From: Chelydra serpentina
Taxonomy: Eukaryota > Chordata > Testudines > Chelydridae
Reading direction: 5' to 3'
Assembly (NCBI GenBank): GCA_037349315.1
Contig: JBAIAC010000007.1
Location: 48,509,001-48,573,000 of the forward strand
DNA length: 64,000 nt
Shown here piece after piece: positions 23,912 through 36,730 of the stretch (the stretch's first letter is position 1; each line of letters opens with the position of its first letter). The notes beneath the pieces were generated by a model. The model had not been told where the DNA came from. It did not search any database and saw only the letters and a list, made by a program, of their open reading frames with translations. The translations under genes and the position numbers were made by a program.

Positions 23912-24820
23912 TATAGAATCATAGAATAATAGGACTGGAAGGGACCTTGAGAGGTCATCTAGTCCAGTCCCCTGCACTCATGGCAGGACTATTATCTAGA
24001 CCATTCCTAACAGGTGTCTGTCTAACCTGCTCTTAAAAATCTCGACTGATGGAGATTCCACAACCTCCCTAGGCAATTTATTCCAGTGCTTAACCACCCT
24101 GACAGTTAGGAAGTTTTTCCTAATGTCCAACCTACACCTCCCTGGCTGCAATTTAAGCTCATTGCTTCTTGTCCTATCCTCAGAGGTTAAGAAAAACAAT
24201 TTTTCTCCCTCCTCCTTTTAACAACCTTTTATGTACTTGAAAACTATTATCATGTCCCTTCTTCATTTTCTCTTTTCCAGACTAAACAAACCCAATTTTT
24301 CCAATCTTTTCTCATAGGTCATGTTTTCTAGACTTTTAATCATTTTTGCTGCTCTTCTCTGGACTTTCTCCAATTTGTGCACATCTTTCCTGAAATGTGG
24401 CACCCAGAACTGGACACAATACTCCAGTTGAGGCCTAATCAGCGTGGAGTAAAGTGGAAGAATTACTTCTCGTGTCTTGCTTACAACACTCCTGCTAACA
24501 CATCCCAGAATGATGTTAGCTTTTTTTGCAACAGCATTACACTGTTGACTCATATTTAGCTTGTGGCCCACTATGACCCCCAATCCCGTCCTAGGCAGTC
24601 ATTTCCAATTTTGTATGTATGCAACTGATTGTTCCTTCCTAAGTGGAGTATTTTGCATTTGGCCTTATTGAATTTCATCCTATTTCCTTCATACCATTTC
24701 TCCAGTTTGTTCAGATCATTTTGAATTTTAATCCTATCTTCCAAAGCACTTGCAACCCCTCCCAGCTTGGTATTGTCCACAAACTTTATAAGTGTACTCT
24801 CTATGCCATTATCTAAACTA
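23912..24820 (-). mobile_element. CR1 LINE, 3' fragment
   Basis: The 3' end at about 23912 carries ATTCTATAGAATCATAGAAT, a form of the ATTCTRTG octamers that end CR1. The body runs upstream on the minus strand through the last third of the reverse transcriptase. The 5' end is truncated near 24820. Confidence 0.9.
23996..24817 (-). pseudogene. CR1 reverse transcriptase C-terminal remnant
   Basis: Peptide pieces in order are FVDNTKLGG (from FADDTK; the second catalytic Asp is lost), LNKLEKWYEGNRMKFNKAKC, GVIVGHKLNMSQQC, ILPLYSTLIRPQLEYCVQFW, KLEKVQRRAAKMIK and NELKLQPGRCRLDIRKNFLT. They lie in at least three frames separated by indels. Dead copy. Confidence 0.85.
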
Positions 24821-25037
24821 CTGATATTAGTTCATGTTGTTAAGGATAGCCAATACAATTCTATAAAACCAAATTTAACTTTTGATTCTTTTACTTTAGT
24901 TAAGCAATCAAAACAATCAAAGAATCCTAAGAAAGGTGGTACAGGTAACCAGGTAAACAGTTTGCTTAACTAAGGTTTACTTTATACTCTATATTTCTTA
25001 ACATAAACATAGAATAGATCCTTGCTTTTTTGCATTA

Positions 25038-25110
25038 GGGGCCTGATTAAAGCCTACTGAAGTCAATGGAAGTCCTTCCATTGAGTTCAATGGGCTTTAG
25101 ATCAGGTCTT
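25038..25110. mobile_element. short palindromic MITE, family A
   Basis: GCCTGATTAAAGCC at the left pairs with GGGCTTTAGATCAGG at the right. Both half-sites contain a form of ATTGAAGTCAATGG. The same design recurs at 27.2 and 49.8 kb. Confidence 0.55.
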
Positions 25111-25261
25111 ACATTTTAATCATGTTTCCAGCTTGTGCAAGACACAAAATGTTCTTGTTTGCTCAAAATTATGATGCAATCAGGCTTTTTTAGAAGAACA
25201 GGGGCACTACTGGCAATGCTTATTTAAATACTGGTATATCACAGGGCACATTTACCTTGTC

Positions 25262-25640
25262 TTTTTGTGACTGCAGCTGGGGATTAGCTTTGCCTAGTCT
25301 GATGCCCCCTTCCTTTGGTCACTTTTGCACTGCAGCCCCTCTTGCTGTCTAGGAATCACAGTGCTCCCTCTCTATGGCTTGGCCCTCTGGCCAGGTCACC
25401 ATACAGATTTCCCCTCCCAGGATGATAGTCTCACCAGAGTAGCTATCCAGGTGCCTATCCAGGCAGTCTGTCTGTTCTAGACTGTGCCATTCTCCCAGCA
25501 GCTGGTAGGCAAACCCAGGCCCATCCACTACTCCAGGTTCCAACCCAGGGATCCCACAATCAGCAGCCAATGTCTGCACCATCTCAACCCTTGTAGCTGT
25601 TTCCCTGGGCTTCTTCCTATTCTGGCGTGAACACCCCATC
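25262..25640. other. GC-rich repeat-like block
   Basis: A C- and G-rich stretch with phrases such as CCCTCTGGCCAGGTCACC and CCACTACTCCAGGTTCC that I associate with moderately repeated turtle sequence, possibly an LTR fragment. I see no borders. The 123-codon minus-strand frame at 25349-25720 has no known domain. Confidence 0.3.
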
Positions 25641-26048
25641 ACATGGTGTGATAAAGCTCCCTCACTCTTCCAGATTTGTTTTAACGTTAAACAAATTATT
25701 GTTAGCAAAGCCTTACCCACTCAACAGTGAGAGTGGCTGTCTCACTGATTGTGACCCTGAGAACCCCTCAGTGCCAAATGGCACAGGGGCCACCATAGTG
25801 GGCAAAACATTAGTCATCAGCCAAAGACATACAAACAGCCTCAGACTATGTTTGCCATTATTTAACAGCATGGGCAGAGGTTTGTAAAAATAGGCCAAAC
25901 CTGAACAAGTCTGGTTTAAGGTACTGTTGTGGTGCAAGTTGAATGTTTCACACATCTCTACAGGAAATATCAATCCATGAATGCAAAGTATGCTAAATTT
26001 GTGAAAAAGCTCCCTGTGCAACTTTCTTTTCTGCCTCTCATTGCAGAA

Positions 26049-26335
26049 ACATAGGCCAGGTCTATGCTACAGACGCTTGCTGGCATAGTTATATCAGTCA
26101 GGGGATGTGAAAAGGTGTGATCTCTGACAAACATAGCTGTGTGGGCAAAACCCCTAGTGTAGACACAGTTAGACCAGCAAAACTATGCTTTTGCCAGGAT
26201 AGTTTGTTTTGTTCAGGGTGGAGGGGCTGGAATGAGCTACATTGGCAAAAGCACAGTTTTGCCAGGTATAAGCTGTGTCCACACTATGAGTGCTTTGCCA
26301 GCTAGTATAGCTATAGTGGCACAACTGGCCATATT
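26049..26335. mobile_element. hAT-type MITE, internally palindromic
   Basis: It starts GGCCAGGTCTATGCTAC, similar to the GGTCTACACT ends of the other hAT MITEs here. GGCATAGTTATA near the left is answered by TATAGCTATAGTGGC near the right, and the middle repeats TTTTGCCAG. The target duplication is unclear. Confidence 0.5.
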
Positions 26336-26587
26336 TACTATGGACCGTGTAAATAAATACATTTTCTTCATTGATATTCTCAACCTTTCAGGGTTATGAC
26401 CATAGAGGATCCAGAACCAAACCCCCAGATCTGAGCACCCTTCCTCGTTAAAACAGGCTGGATCCAGATTCACAGTATTGAATCCACTATCATAGTGACT
26501 GAAGATGAAAACACTCCAGAACTTTCCTGGTCAGTGCTACCTCAAATATTAATGTAGTACAGAAATTGGTCCCACTTATTTTAAAGT

Positions 26588-26785
26588 ATCAGAGGGGTAG
26601 CCGTGTTAGTCTGGATCTGTAGAAGCGACAAAGAGTCCTGTGGCACCTCATAGACTAACAGAGGTATTGGAGCATAAGCTTTTGTGGGTGAATACTGAAG
26701 AAGTGGGTATTCATCCACGAAAGCTTATGCTCCAATACGTCTGTTAGTCTATAAGGTGCTACAGGACTCTTTGTCGCTTCTACTA
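26588..26785. mobile_element. tail-to-tail palindrome of two PLE 3' ends
   Basis: Ten-base duplications attttaaagt flank the insert at 26578-26587 and 26786-26795. The left half is a PLE tail on the minus strand and the right half is the same tail on the plus strand. They meet near 26695. The right arm lacks the last 23 or so bases that the left arm keeps. One duplication around both arms shows they inserted as a unit. Confidence 0.8.
26695..26730 (+). ncRNA. hammerhead-like core in PLE tail palindrome (no stem I)
   Basis: CUGAAGA fits CUGANGA, followed by the extra A, stem II GUGGGU/AUCCAC, GAAA and AGCUU. The bases before the core do not pair with the downstream AUGC, so stem I is lost at the palindrome centre. 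Confidence 0.45.
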
Positions 26786-27182
26786 ATTTTAAAGTGAATT
26801 TAGCACTGGCAAAAGAAACTGGCTTGATAGCCCTAGAGAATGAAATCATCCACTAGACAGCTGAGTTCGCTAGGAGTGGCAGGTGGACTTCTGCTCACTG
26901 CTCCACTAACTTGCCTTCTGTCCTGCTCTAGATTACTTCTAGTGGATAGTGCTAAGTAATTATCCATGCTCATTTTGTGCATTATACTTGCATGAGCAAA
27001 AGCCATATTAACATGCTTGCAACCATATTTGAACAAGAGCCAATGTACAACAGGCATAAGGGGTCTATGCAAGGACTGCCCACACTCTTTTGTGTTTGGG
27101 GTAGGTAGGGGGTATGGTCAGAGTACACTGGATTATGGCTATTCTCTGGTCACATAACCCCAAGTACAGAAAGAGCTAATTC

Positions 27183-27243
27183 AAAGCCCATTGAAATCAA
27201 TGAAAAGACTATCCCTAACTTCAATGGGCTTTGGATCAGGCCT
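27183..27243. mobile_element. short palindromic MITE, family A
   Basis: AAAGCCCATTGAAATCAATG is answered by AACTTCAATGGGCTTTGG followed by ATCAGGCC, the same half-sites as at 25.0 and 49.8 kb. Confidence 0.55.
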
Positions 27244-28414
27244 AGAGTATTGTTTGTGCACAACATCCACTTTGCATGTGCAATTTTGCAACTTTCACAC
27301 AAGTGGATTTTGTGAATTCAACTGTGTGTGCATGGAAGTGAACCGTGACTTATAAAGAAACAAGTTCCACAATTCTTAACTTCTCTAGTGACACTGTGGT
27401 GATAACTATGTCCTTGTGATTAACCTTCAAAAATGTTATGCCTACAAGGTGACAAGCGGTGATGTTGTGCAGGACTAAATCTGTATTTGATTCTTCTCCC
27501 CTAGGAATGAGAAAATCCAGAATATGGTTCTTTTGAGCTGTGGCATCCTTAGCAGGAGATTTAAAGCAGCAGTTTTGAAAGTAGAAGAGCTAACAAAATT
27601 AGCAGGAATTCACTGTGCTGAGTTAATTCACCAACACTGTGCTGTTAAACCAGCCACTTTCTCCATTTCCTGTAAAGTGATGCCAACTGTTCCTTGCTGA
27701 ATGCTGTGAAAGGAATGCAGTTAATTAAGACTTGTGCTGTTCCATTACATGGTTTAAAAAAAAGACGAAGGAAGAAACAGAAAACTGTCAGTCCTTGTTT
27801 AAAAATCCTTCCTCAAGTATGTGGTCAGTGAAAACCTGCGCAGATACAAGTGTACACATATGTATTCTGAATACTCTTGTTGATGAATGGCACGTAGCCA
27901 GAACACCTGCCTTCTGGGGGGAAATACTGATGCATAACTCAGTTATTTAAGGAAGAATATGTAAACAGTATCGAGGAGAAAAAAGGCAGCATATCCAGCC
28001 CCAAAGCAGTCTGACCCAAAAGGCACCCAGAGGATTGGTTAATAAAGAGGACATCAAGCTGCCATATAAATATACCCTTCTCTCCTTTTATTTACCATGC
28101 CTCCGACCAACTAGAATGTCTCTTCTGAAGCAAAAAATCATCATTTCTGGCACTGACCAGTCAATTCTAGGAGTACTGGGACTAAAGAAGCAGTATTTCT
28201 GGAATAGCAGTAATGGACATGGGATCACCTGAAGGGGCCTGGGTGGTAAAATGCCCAACTCCTGAACATGACCTTAACTTGGCTATACACAATGGGGCAA
28301 ATCTTCCACAGGTGTAAATTGTCACAGTTTCACTGAATTTAATGGAACTTTGACCATTTACCCATTGCAGAGGACCTCATGAAATTCCACTCTTTCAGTC
28401 CCTCTTCTTTCAGG
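27244..28414. other. nothing recognised
   Basis: No supported gene. Frames at 27732-27950 and 28035-28232 have no known domain. Confidence 0.4.
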
Positions 28415-28596
28415 TCATAGAATCTCAGGGTTGGAAGGGACCTTAGGAGGTCATCTAGTCCAACCCCCTGCTCAAAGCAGGACCAATCCCCAATTTTTGC
28501 CCCAGATCCCTAAATGGCCCCCTCAAGGACTGAACTCACAACCCTGGGTTTAGCAGGCCAATGCTCAAACCCCACTGAGCTATCCCTCCCCCCTGA
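28415..28596 (-). mobile_element. tRNA-derived SINE with CR1-like tail
   Basis: On the minus strand it starts GGGAGGGATAGCTCAGT (A box of a tRNA-like promoter), continues to GGTTGTGAGTTCAGTCC (B box region), then the body, and ends with a CR1-type tail GACCTCCTAAGGTCCCTTCC and GATTCTATGA. This is the architecture of turtle tRNA/CR1-tail SINEs, which borrow CR1 machinery. Close relative of the copy at 57.97 kb. Confidence 0.85.
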
Positions 28597-30025
28597 CATA
28601 AGAGAGACTGGAAATAGGAATAGCAGGTGGGTCCTGAGCTCTGTGTAGTAAACTCGCTTTCATATTCCCCATGAGGGTAACAGGTGGCGGCTTCTCACTG
28701 GGACTAGTTTCTGTTATGAGTTTAGACAGCTGAGTTCACTCTGTGGTGACTGTCCAATCTTTTCCAGCAGACCGACTGAAATCCCCTGAGTGAAGATAGA
28801 TGGCAGTGCTTGCTCAGTCAGAGCAAGTGGCAGGGGAGTCGTCAGGCTGTGTACTACTGCAGGTCTTGCCTTCTAATGTCTAGGTTGCAGGAGGGCAAAA
28901 GCTAGCTCTTTGTCTGTATGGGCACCTTGGCTTAATGCACTGAGCTGAAGGGAGGGAAAGGGGAGAGAGTCAGGGCAACAATTCTAAAGACATTCTGCCT
29001 TGACAAGGGAAATCCATGTGTAATCTCATAAATATTTCTGGGCTCGTTCCTTCCCCTGAGGTCGTCACCCTGCAGCTCTGCAAATAAAGAATATAGCTGT
29101 CCCTGAATTATCAGATGTTCCTGATTTAACTCCTCTTTTTAAGGACAGTTGGGGGAAATTTTCAGGTCTGGGCATGAAATGAAGAGGGTCATCAGAGTGC
29201 CAAGAAACACTGAAACTAAGAAGCTTTGCTACTGAGTGCTGAGATTTTAACACCACATGCCCTCTAACTCTCCATTTCATCATCTGCACTCTGCTGCCTC
29301 TGAGGAGACAGCATTTTAGCTATATTGGGAGGAGGATAAAGCCCAGGGCCACTGACACAGATGCATGAAGCCTCTTTTGGTTTATGCATAAATGATCAAA
29401 TCTATCAATGAGATCTTTTGAAACATGAGTACAGTCCCCCTCGCTTCACTGATTCATTTCTACCAACAGAACTGCACGGTGCAAATTAACTGGCGAATAA
29501 TGGTGATGATTGGTTAACTTGCCTCTGATGTCACCTTTTTAAGAATTATGTGAGCTATTGACTTGACCTTGACTATCATGACAATTAGTAAATAGCTTCA
29601 CTTAATTACTACCTAATTTCTTCGATGAGTTTTATATTTATTAAATGGTTTAGTAAAATGCAGTTTTTAGATACAGAAAAACATGAAAAGATGAGACTCT
29701 CAAAACAAAATTATTAGAGGGACTAATATAAATTTTAACTTGTAAATTCACTAAAAACTTTGCTTGAAAATCATCAGAAAACTTCATCTCTACTCAGAAA
29801 TTGTGTGCTGCAAATTGTGTGCTGCTGTATTCTTCATACAAACCAAGAGGTTGAATCCCTACTTTACATGAAAAAAATCAACACAACCATAAACTATGGG
29901 TCATTGTGAAGAATATGGGGCTGATTTGTGATAATTTATGCAACCTGTATGTGATCTGGTTATTGGGATAATTACTCTATGGCCATATTGGTTTAATATA
30001 GTTTAATATGTTGAATAGCAGGACT
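28597..30025. other. nothing recognised
   Basis: No supported gene or repeat. Confidence 0.4.
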
Positions 30026-30672
30026 GTTAGGAAACAAGCTAGAAGGCAACACCAATGGTTCTAGATAAGTAATCTCCCTGGTGAAGATGGCAGTGTTCAT
30101 TAAAAGAGACAATGTCTGAGCTGTTAACTAGGAGGATGCTACTTCCTGGCTCCAGCCACAGTCTTGGATTATAAGCCTGGTTTGGCTAGGGCTGGAAGCC
30201 AAAAGATCAAAAGGACACTAACTAGTTAAAAGGAGAACAGACGGACACAGAGATTGGCTCTGCTTGAGGGTCTGAAGAAGTAAAACCTGCCTGGCCCACT
30301 ACCACAGGTGGTAGGGCTTAGTGTAAGATAGGCATGCATATAGATATTTTTGTTGTTTTAAAATCTTTTTTTCTCTTATGTTATGGTTGCTTCCGTCTCT
30401 TAAGATTAAACGATACTTTGATTTGAGAGAGCTGTCTGATCACCTGGTCATATGCTTCCAAAGGGAAGGATCCAAACCTAGTCGGACTTTCTGGATAAGC
30501 ACAATTGGTGTATAGGGTACTGTAGCCCGGGGAGTAGGAGGGTCCTAGAATGGAAGAACCATGGGATTCTGCCCTGGCAGACATGAAGGGAAGAGGCCTA
30601 ACACCTGAGGGGATACACTTAGGGAGTATGGGGATGATGTACAGCTAGCCCTGTAAATGTGAGAGTTACAAC
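30026..30672. mobile_element. possible LTR-like segment
   Basis: It begins TGTTAGGAAACAAGC and ends GAGAGTTACA, has a mid-element T-rich stretch, and uses a vocabulary unlike the flanks. I find no matching target duplication, so borders and identity are tentative. Confidence 0.3.
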
Positions 30673-33483
30673 CAGTGCTTCCACAATGAAGTATTTCATT
30701 TTTTCAAAACTACTTGCCAGCTACATTTAGTATTTACCATATATGCTGTAAATAGGTACAACGATTAATAATTGACAATTTTAAGATGATTAATGACTAT
30801 ATATCACTGTGCTGTAATGATAGTTTTTAATGAAAATATTTTTCAATTTAAAATTCAAAAAGGATTTGAAAAAAGAAAAATGTAAGAAACAGAAACATTT
30901 ACATGCTTTGTTCCAGAAGAGCAGAAGCACGGTTATTCCATGCTCTGTAATGAATGCTAATGAGGCAAACATGGCCACATTGCTATAAAGTGGAGAAATG
31001 ATCACTTTATAGTACATGTAATATAATTTTTTTAAAGTGTTGAACGAGATAATGATGAAATTAGCAAACAAAATGTTGCAAGGAAGTGTTGACATTTTTA
31101 CCAGTTCTTTGCTTTAAAAATAATCCTCTTTGGCCCTTATTAATGGTGTGGCTGAATAAAAACTGAGTGTAATACCATAAATCCCTGTTGCAGTTGCTGT
31201 TCCAATATTACTATCATTCCCTTGTGTCTGCATATACTTATATAAGGATCAATGGTGTTAACTGTTAGGAGCTTTGCTCTATTCTGGTAGCAACACAACA
31301 TCTTGTTCAATATGCCAAGTCAGTGGTGTACGTTTGTACCAGTCCTCTGTATTACTCAATTTCCCTTTACTCTCAGTAAGAAACAATTCAGAAGGTCCAG
31401 ACTGACTCCACCACCTAAGGTGACATGTTGTGGCAAGCTGCCCCCACCAGCTGATGCGGATTTTATAGCTGACCCCAGTTTCTCAAATGCCAGGTTGTTG
31501 CTTAAATTCCAGTGACAGTGACTGAAACTGGTGGATTGCCTTCTGGTAATATTTCTATTGGACAACATGACAAGTTGAATTACCGATGTATAACCAATTA
31601 TACATAGTAACATAGCTTTTAGAAAATTGTTTTTGTCAGCTAAGAAATTACTGAGTAAAAATATATATAAAGTTAGGCAGCAAGACAGACTGGTGAAAAG
31701 GTTAGATATGGCATGCTTTCCCAGAAATCACACTAGTGATCAACACTAAAACCATGAAGCTACCTAAAATCTCCAGATAGTAATCCCTAGCTTCAGAATA
31801 TATTTCTTACATGCTGGATTTTGCTTATAAAAGGCAAGACAAGTAACTAAAACTTTTTAATGAACTAAAATGGCTTTAATGAGTCCAGAGTCTGTAATTC
31901 TAATCTAAAAAGCTGCTAATTAATTTAAAGGTAACGTGCAAGCCTTGTTTTATGTAGCATGTCAGCAGAAGCAGTCAAAGGAGAAAAGTGTATTTTACGG
32001 TTCTACTAAAGGTAATAAATGCCAGACTCTCAAAGATGCAGTTATAACTTTACGAACACCCAGGGCAGTATTCACTAGAAAATCCTAGCACAAACACAAA
32101 ATGAAAAGACATGTTTTCTAAGCACAGTCAAGAGACTGTCTTTAACTCCAAATGTAATGTAGGTACCAAAGATTTAAAGCTATAGAGAGAAGCAGGCTCA
32201 TGATAATGTCACTATAGTTGTGAACTTTAATGGGGTTTAGTTTGGGCAGCAGGAGAGCATCAAAAAGAAGCACCAAAGGCTTGTGTTGGGGTTTTATGAT
32301 TAACAAGGAATGGTGCAAATGCTGAGCATTGTATAAGATATAAAGACAAGTTGACGTTTATTCAGACTTTTTTACATCACATGTGACAACTCTTTCCTGA
32401 ACAATACATATACTGATTGTGACCTTCAAGAGGTCTGGAAGCAGCTTTTTTTAATGCACTTCCTGAATCCCCTGGATATACAAATTCAGTGATTGTGTAT
32501 TATACACTATCACTATGACTTCTAGCTCTCCCACAGATAGGTCTGTCGACAGCCCGAAAGCTAAGTAATCAGATTAAGCCTGTAAGTACTGCAACACCAC
32601 TCTGTTTTCTAAAGAGTATTTTGTAACTTGCAGGGGAATACACCTACATAGTTACAGTTGTCAGAAATGGCTCCGGTTTTTAATTGGATTCCATCCTTGC
32701 CTCTCTACTTGCTCTGTAGGATCCAATCCTGCATTTCCTGCACACTCAGAGCTTCCACTGAAGCTGATGGGAATTTTGGGTGTACAAGGTATGCAGGGTT
32801 GAGGCTTTATTGCTTTTTTACTGCTTCTGTACTGTTTTTGTCCCTCTCTCAGGACATACTGCAATTTAGAAAATTGCATGTGCTGAATATGAAGGCCATT
32901 AGAGCAGTTTTGAGGGCTATGTCTGTTCTGTCTCTTACTCTACAACTGGAAGTTTTATTTAGTTGCATATTCTATCCCCAGTTTTTTTCTCTTTAACAAC
33001 ATGATAATATCAGGATATCAGTGTAAATACACATGCAATTGTCAGTTAACCTTATGCTATTATTTTCAGAGTGCCTGCGGCAGTGTATCAGTACTGTCAG
33101 AAGGAAGAATAACTCAGAACAAGGCATTTCCACATTCTTTGCCATGAGCCAAGACACAAAATGGGCTCATTATCAACATGTGGTTGTCTGCAGTTCAATA
33201 TTAATATGTCTTCAGCTATCCAAAAGCACTGTGTATTTGTGTAACTTAGTGAAATGTAAACATGCGTTCCTGAAGGAACAACGTGCTGCCAAGCAAATGA
33301 GATTTTATTTCTGTTTAATCAAGTGTGAAGAATTTTTGTGTGAAACAACTTTTGAGACAGTCATTGGAGCAAATTCAACACTGGTGTAAGCAAGTGCAAT
33401 TCTGTTGGCTTCAAAGGAATTGCAACTGCTCATGACAGCTGTATGTTTGGCCAAGTGTTGCTTAATAATTGTTCAGGTAATAT
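30673..33483. other. about 2.8 kb with nothing recognised
   Basis: AT-rich sequence. Frames such as 30790-31095 (minus) and 32658-32996 (plus) have no known domain. Confidence 0.4.
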
Positions 33484-33760
33484 GGTCTCTGGAATTAGGG
33501 CAGGAGAGAGGAAATCCTGAATTCTAATTCTAACTCTGCTGCTATCTTGCTGAGACGACCTGTTTTCAATTCTTTATGATGCTTAACGAGTCTGGCCAAC
33601 AACATCCCAGGTATAACTCGCTATGAAGTTGGCCTTCTGTGTCACCTGTAAAATGGTGATGATCATACTCACTTACCTCACAGGGATGTTGTCAGTATTC
33701 ATTAGTTTATGCCTGTACAGTGCCTTGAAGATGTTAAATGCCATATAATGTAAGTGCCAA
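33484..33760 (+). mobile_element. MIR-type SINE, diverged
   Basis: GAATTCTAATTCTAACTCTGC, then CACCTGTAAAATGGTGATGAT and CTCACAGGGATGTTGT with a GTGCCTTGAAGATG end match the order of MIR core and tail. The middle is disturbed, perhaps by an insertion. Confidence 0.55.
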
Positions 33761-34424
33761 GTATTATGAAAATGGCTTAAAATGACCAGTATATACACAT
33801 ATCCTCTTGATTCATGTGCCTAACTCCACATGACAGTAACAGGGGTTTATCATGTGCATCAAGAGGAGAGTAATGCACACATGGACTTGGCCTAATCCTT
33901 TTTCCAAGGATGTCACTGGAAATTTGTTCTCACAGGTTTTTCAAATGGGGACCATAAACAGACAGGCAGAAAGTCTCACAAGAAAGCCTAATCACACGAG
34001 ATTGCTGGTTCATTATTTCAAACTCAAGATGCCCAGATTGTTTGGAAAAAAATTCCAAAGCATCCCAACATTTAGATGTTCATTTGAAATACATCAGAAT
34101 GCCAAACATTTTGAGTTTCTACCTATCAGTAGTTAAAATCCTCCTATATAGAAGCATGGAGCTACTTCTTTCATCATATGCTTAATCATGGCAGATGTCT
34201 GTTTAAGATGCCATTACAAACCTATAATTTCAATTGTGTATTTTTTCCATTTTCTATATTTCCTCATAGTATGGACTATGGGTTCCAGCTATATGTTATT
34301 TCCATGTACAATATAATAGCTTTAACAAGTGGTGCCCAAAGACAGAATCTCCCTGTTCACCCAGCGGTGACTAGGATATTCTTGATGATCTATACTAATT
34401 CTGTGCTACAAATGATAGTAATAA
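33761..34424. other. nothing recognised
   Basis: No supported feature. The frames at 33852-34136 and 34178-34492 look accidental; the second runs into the MIR. Confidence 0.4.
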
Positions 34425-34625
34425 TAACTATTTTAGCACTTATACTATGTTTTTCATCTGAAGGCTTCACAGTGCTTTGCAAAGGTAAGTAAGCATTATT
34501 TCTCCCCATATTACAGATGAGGAAAATGGGGTATAGAAAGAGTTAGTGACATGCCTAGATTAGAACCTATGTCTTCTGATGACCAACCTAATGTCTTATC
34601 CAGTGGACTGCACAAATCTATCTAT
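34425..34625 (-). mobile_element. MIR-type SINE, reverse orientation
   Basis: The plus strand reads TTACAGATGAGGAAAATGG, then AGAAAGAGTTAGTGACATGCC and AGAACCTATGTCTTCTGA, the reverse of the MIR core. It is preceded by a tail-like segment GGCTTCACAGTGCTTTGCAA. Confidence 0.65.
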
Positions 34626-35811
34626 GGTGCAACTCCAATGGTCAGTGATGTCACAGCAGGAATAAAAATGACCCATTCTAATTAATAACTTTTTGTGTAT
34701 TTTTTCTAATCATTGTTCTATTGGGTATCACATACTCATTTGATTATACCTTAGGAAAGTCTTACTACATGTTCTTTTTAAAAGTCTATAATTTCTCATT
34801 TTAAAGATAACAGTAACCAGTGTCTGTAAGAATAGGGTTTTGCAAACACTTAAATGAAATAAGAAAATTGATCTGAAATTTACAAACACTAAAGCAGTAC
34901 TTTCCACAACCACTTTCTCACGACAAAGTACCTTTATTTATACCAGTTGATTACCAGGTGACTATGAATTACACAGACATGTTATGACTTGGTTCTTAAA
35001 ATAAAGTATCTACACTCTATTTGCAAATACAGGACTTGCTGCATTTTTACTGTCAGAGTGCAAGTTGATCTCTCTGGAGTTTTTTTTCTTTTTTTTAAAC
35101 AAAAACCTCACACGACCAGTATGAGAAAACGCATGTGCCTCTGAGACAACATCATTTTGATTCCGTGAGCATTCTCTATGAATAGAATTACCTACCTGTC
35201 AGTCAGTCAAGGTGGTTTAAAATACCTGTGCTCCAAAAGCCTATGTGTCATCATAGATTTAACAGTACTAGCAGCGTTCTCTGTGTCAAACAATGAAGCA
35301 ATATGACTAATTAACACTCACTAGGGAATCTGAAATAATGATCCCTTTCTCTTCCCAGAGCCAATTACCCCAAATATTCAGATTAGCTACCTACTATTTC
35401 TCTGAAAGAAATGTCTTGATTTTTTTTTAATTTAAGGCATTATGTATCATGTAGTATCATGTTATATGATGTTATGTCATATCCTGACAGCTTACAACTA
35501 GGTATATGCTGAATTTATTGGATGGTTAATACCTGCCTGAATTAACAAGACAACCAACTTTCCAAAGCAAGGAAGTCTGGGAAATAGCTACAGTTCCTCC
35601 TTCCTTTTCAGTAGGGAGAACACATCTGATTGATTCAATGAGCCACAGTGTTTCACTATTACTTCTCAGGAAGATATACTTAAGAACATGTTTTTTATTT
35701 AGAAAGCTATATAATGCACACAATATACTTGAATCTACCTAAACATACAAGCCAATCCAACCATCCAGTGTAGGAAGTCCTGCCTCAGGAAGATAGTAGG
35801 AAGTAGTAGTA
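34626..35811. other. nothing recognised
   Basis: No supported feature. Confidence 0.4.
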
Positions 35812-36250
35812 AGGAAAATTTACTTGTTAAGGAAAAGTTATTTACTTGTTCCCATAATATAAGAACTAGGGGCCACCAAATTAAATTAATGGGCAGCAGG
35901 TTTAAAACAAAAAAAGGAAGTTCTTCTTCACACAGCGCACAGTCAACCTGTGGAACTCCTTGCCTGAGGAGGTTGTGAAGGCTAGGAATATAACAGGATT
36001 TAAAAGAGAACTGGATAAATTCATGGAGGTTAAGTCCATTAATAGCCATTAGCCAGGATGGGTAAGGAATGGTGTCCCTAGCCACTGTTTGTCAGAGGGG
36101 GGTGATGGATGGCAGGAGAGAGATCACTTGATCATTACCTGTTAGGTTCACTCACTCCAGGGCACCTGGCATTGGCCACTGTCGGTAGACAGAATACTGG
36201 GCTGGATGGACCTTGGTCTGACCCAGTACAGCCATTCTTATGTTCTTAGT
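35812..36250 (+). mobile_element. CR1 LINE 3' fragment
   Basis: It carries the end of the CR1 ORF2 (GGAAGTTCTTCTTCACACAG, TGGAACTCCTTGCCTGAGG, AGAACTGGATAAATTCATGG) and then the 3' tail GGGCTGGATGGACCTTGGTC ending CATTCTTATGTTCTTA. The frame is broken. Confidence 0.9.
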
Positions 36251-36424
36251 ACTTCCAGGAATGTCATTATAAACCAGAAAATTGACAAAAATTCCAAAAA
36301 TTAATCCTAAATTTATGTGGTAATTCCAGAAATGACATCAGAATCCTTCTGGTATCCTAACAGGAAGAGAGAGGTATTGGCCAAGGACTACCTCCTCTAT
36401 AAAAGGTATGTGTAAAAGACAATG

Positions 36425-36600
36425 GTGCTATAATGATGGGCATCGTATAAGAACTGGGTTCGATTCCTTACTCTATCCCAGACAGCCTGTATGACCTTGA
36501 GCAAATCATTTAGCTTCCATATGCCTCAGCTTCCCATCGGTAAAATTATGGAGCCATATAAATACCTAAGATAGATGATAGCTCTATAGTTTTAAAATGC
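36425..36600 (+). mobile_element. MIR-type SINE
   Basis: GAACTGGGTTCGATTCC, then GACCTTGAGCAAATCATTTA, CTCAGCTTCCCATCGGTAAA match the MIR core in order. GGTTCGATTCC is the tRNA B box. Confidence 0.75.
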
Positions 36601-36619
36601 AAAGCTGCAACATTCTAAA

Positions 36620-36730
36620 GTCCTGGTACAACGCACTTAAGCACATGCTTAACGTTAACCATTGGGTAGTCCCACTGAGGTCAATGGGGCTCTTCTGATG
36701 CTTAAATGATTTGCTAGCTTGCAGCCTAAG
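36620..36730. mobile_element. MITE-like repeat with AAGCACATGCTTAA core
   Basis: ACTTAAGCACATGCTTAACG is palindromic around its centre and is followed by TCCCACTGAGGTCAATGGG. A related copy lies at 44.89 kb. Confidence 0.45.
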
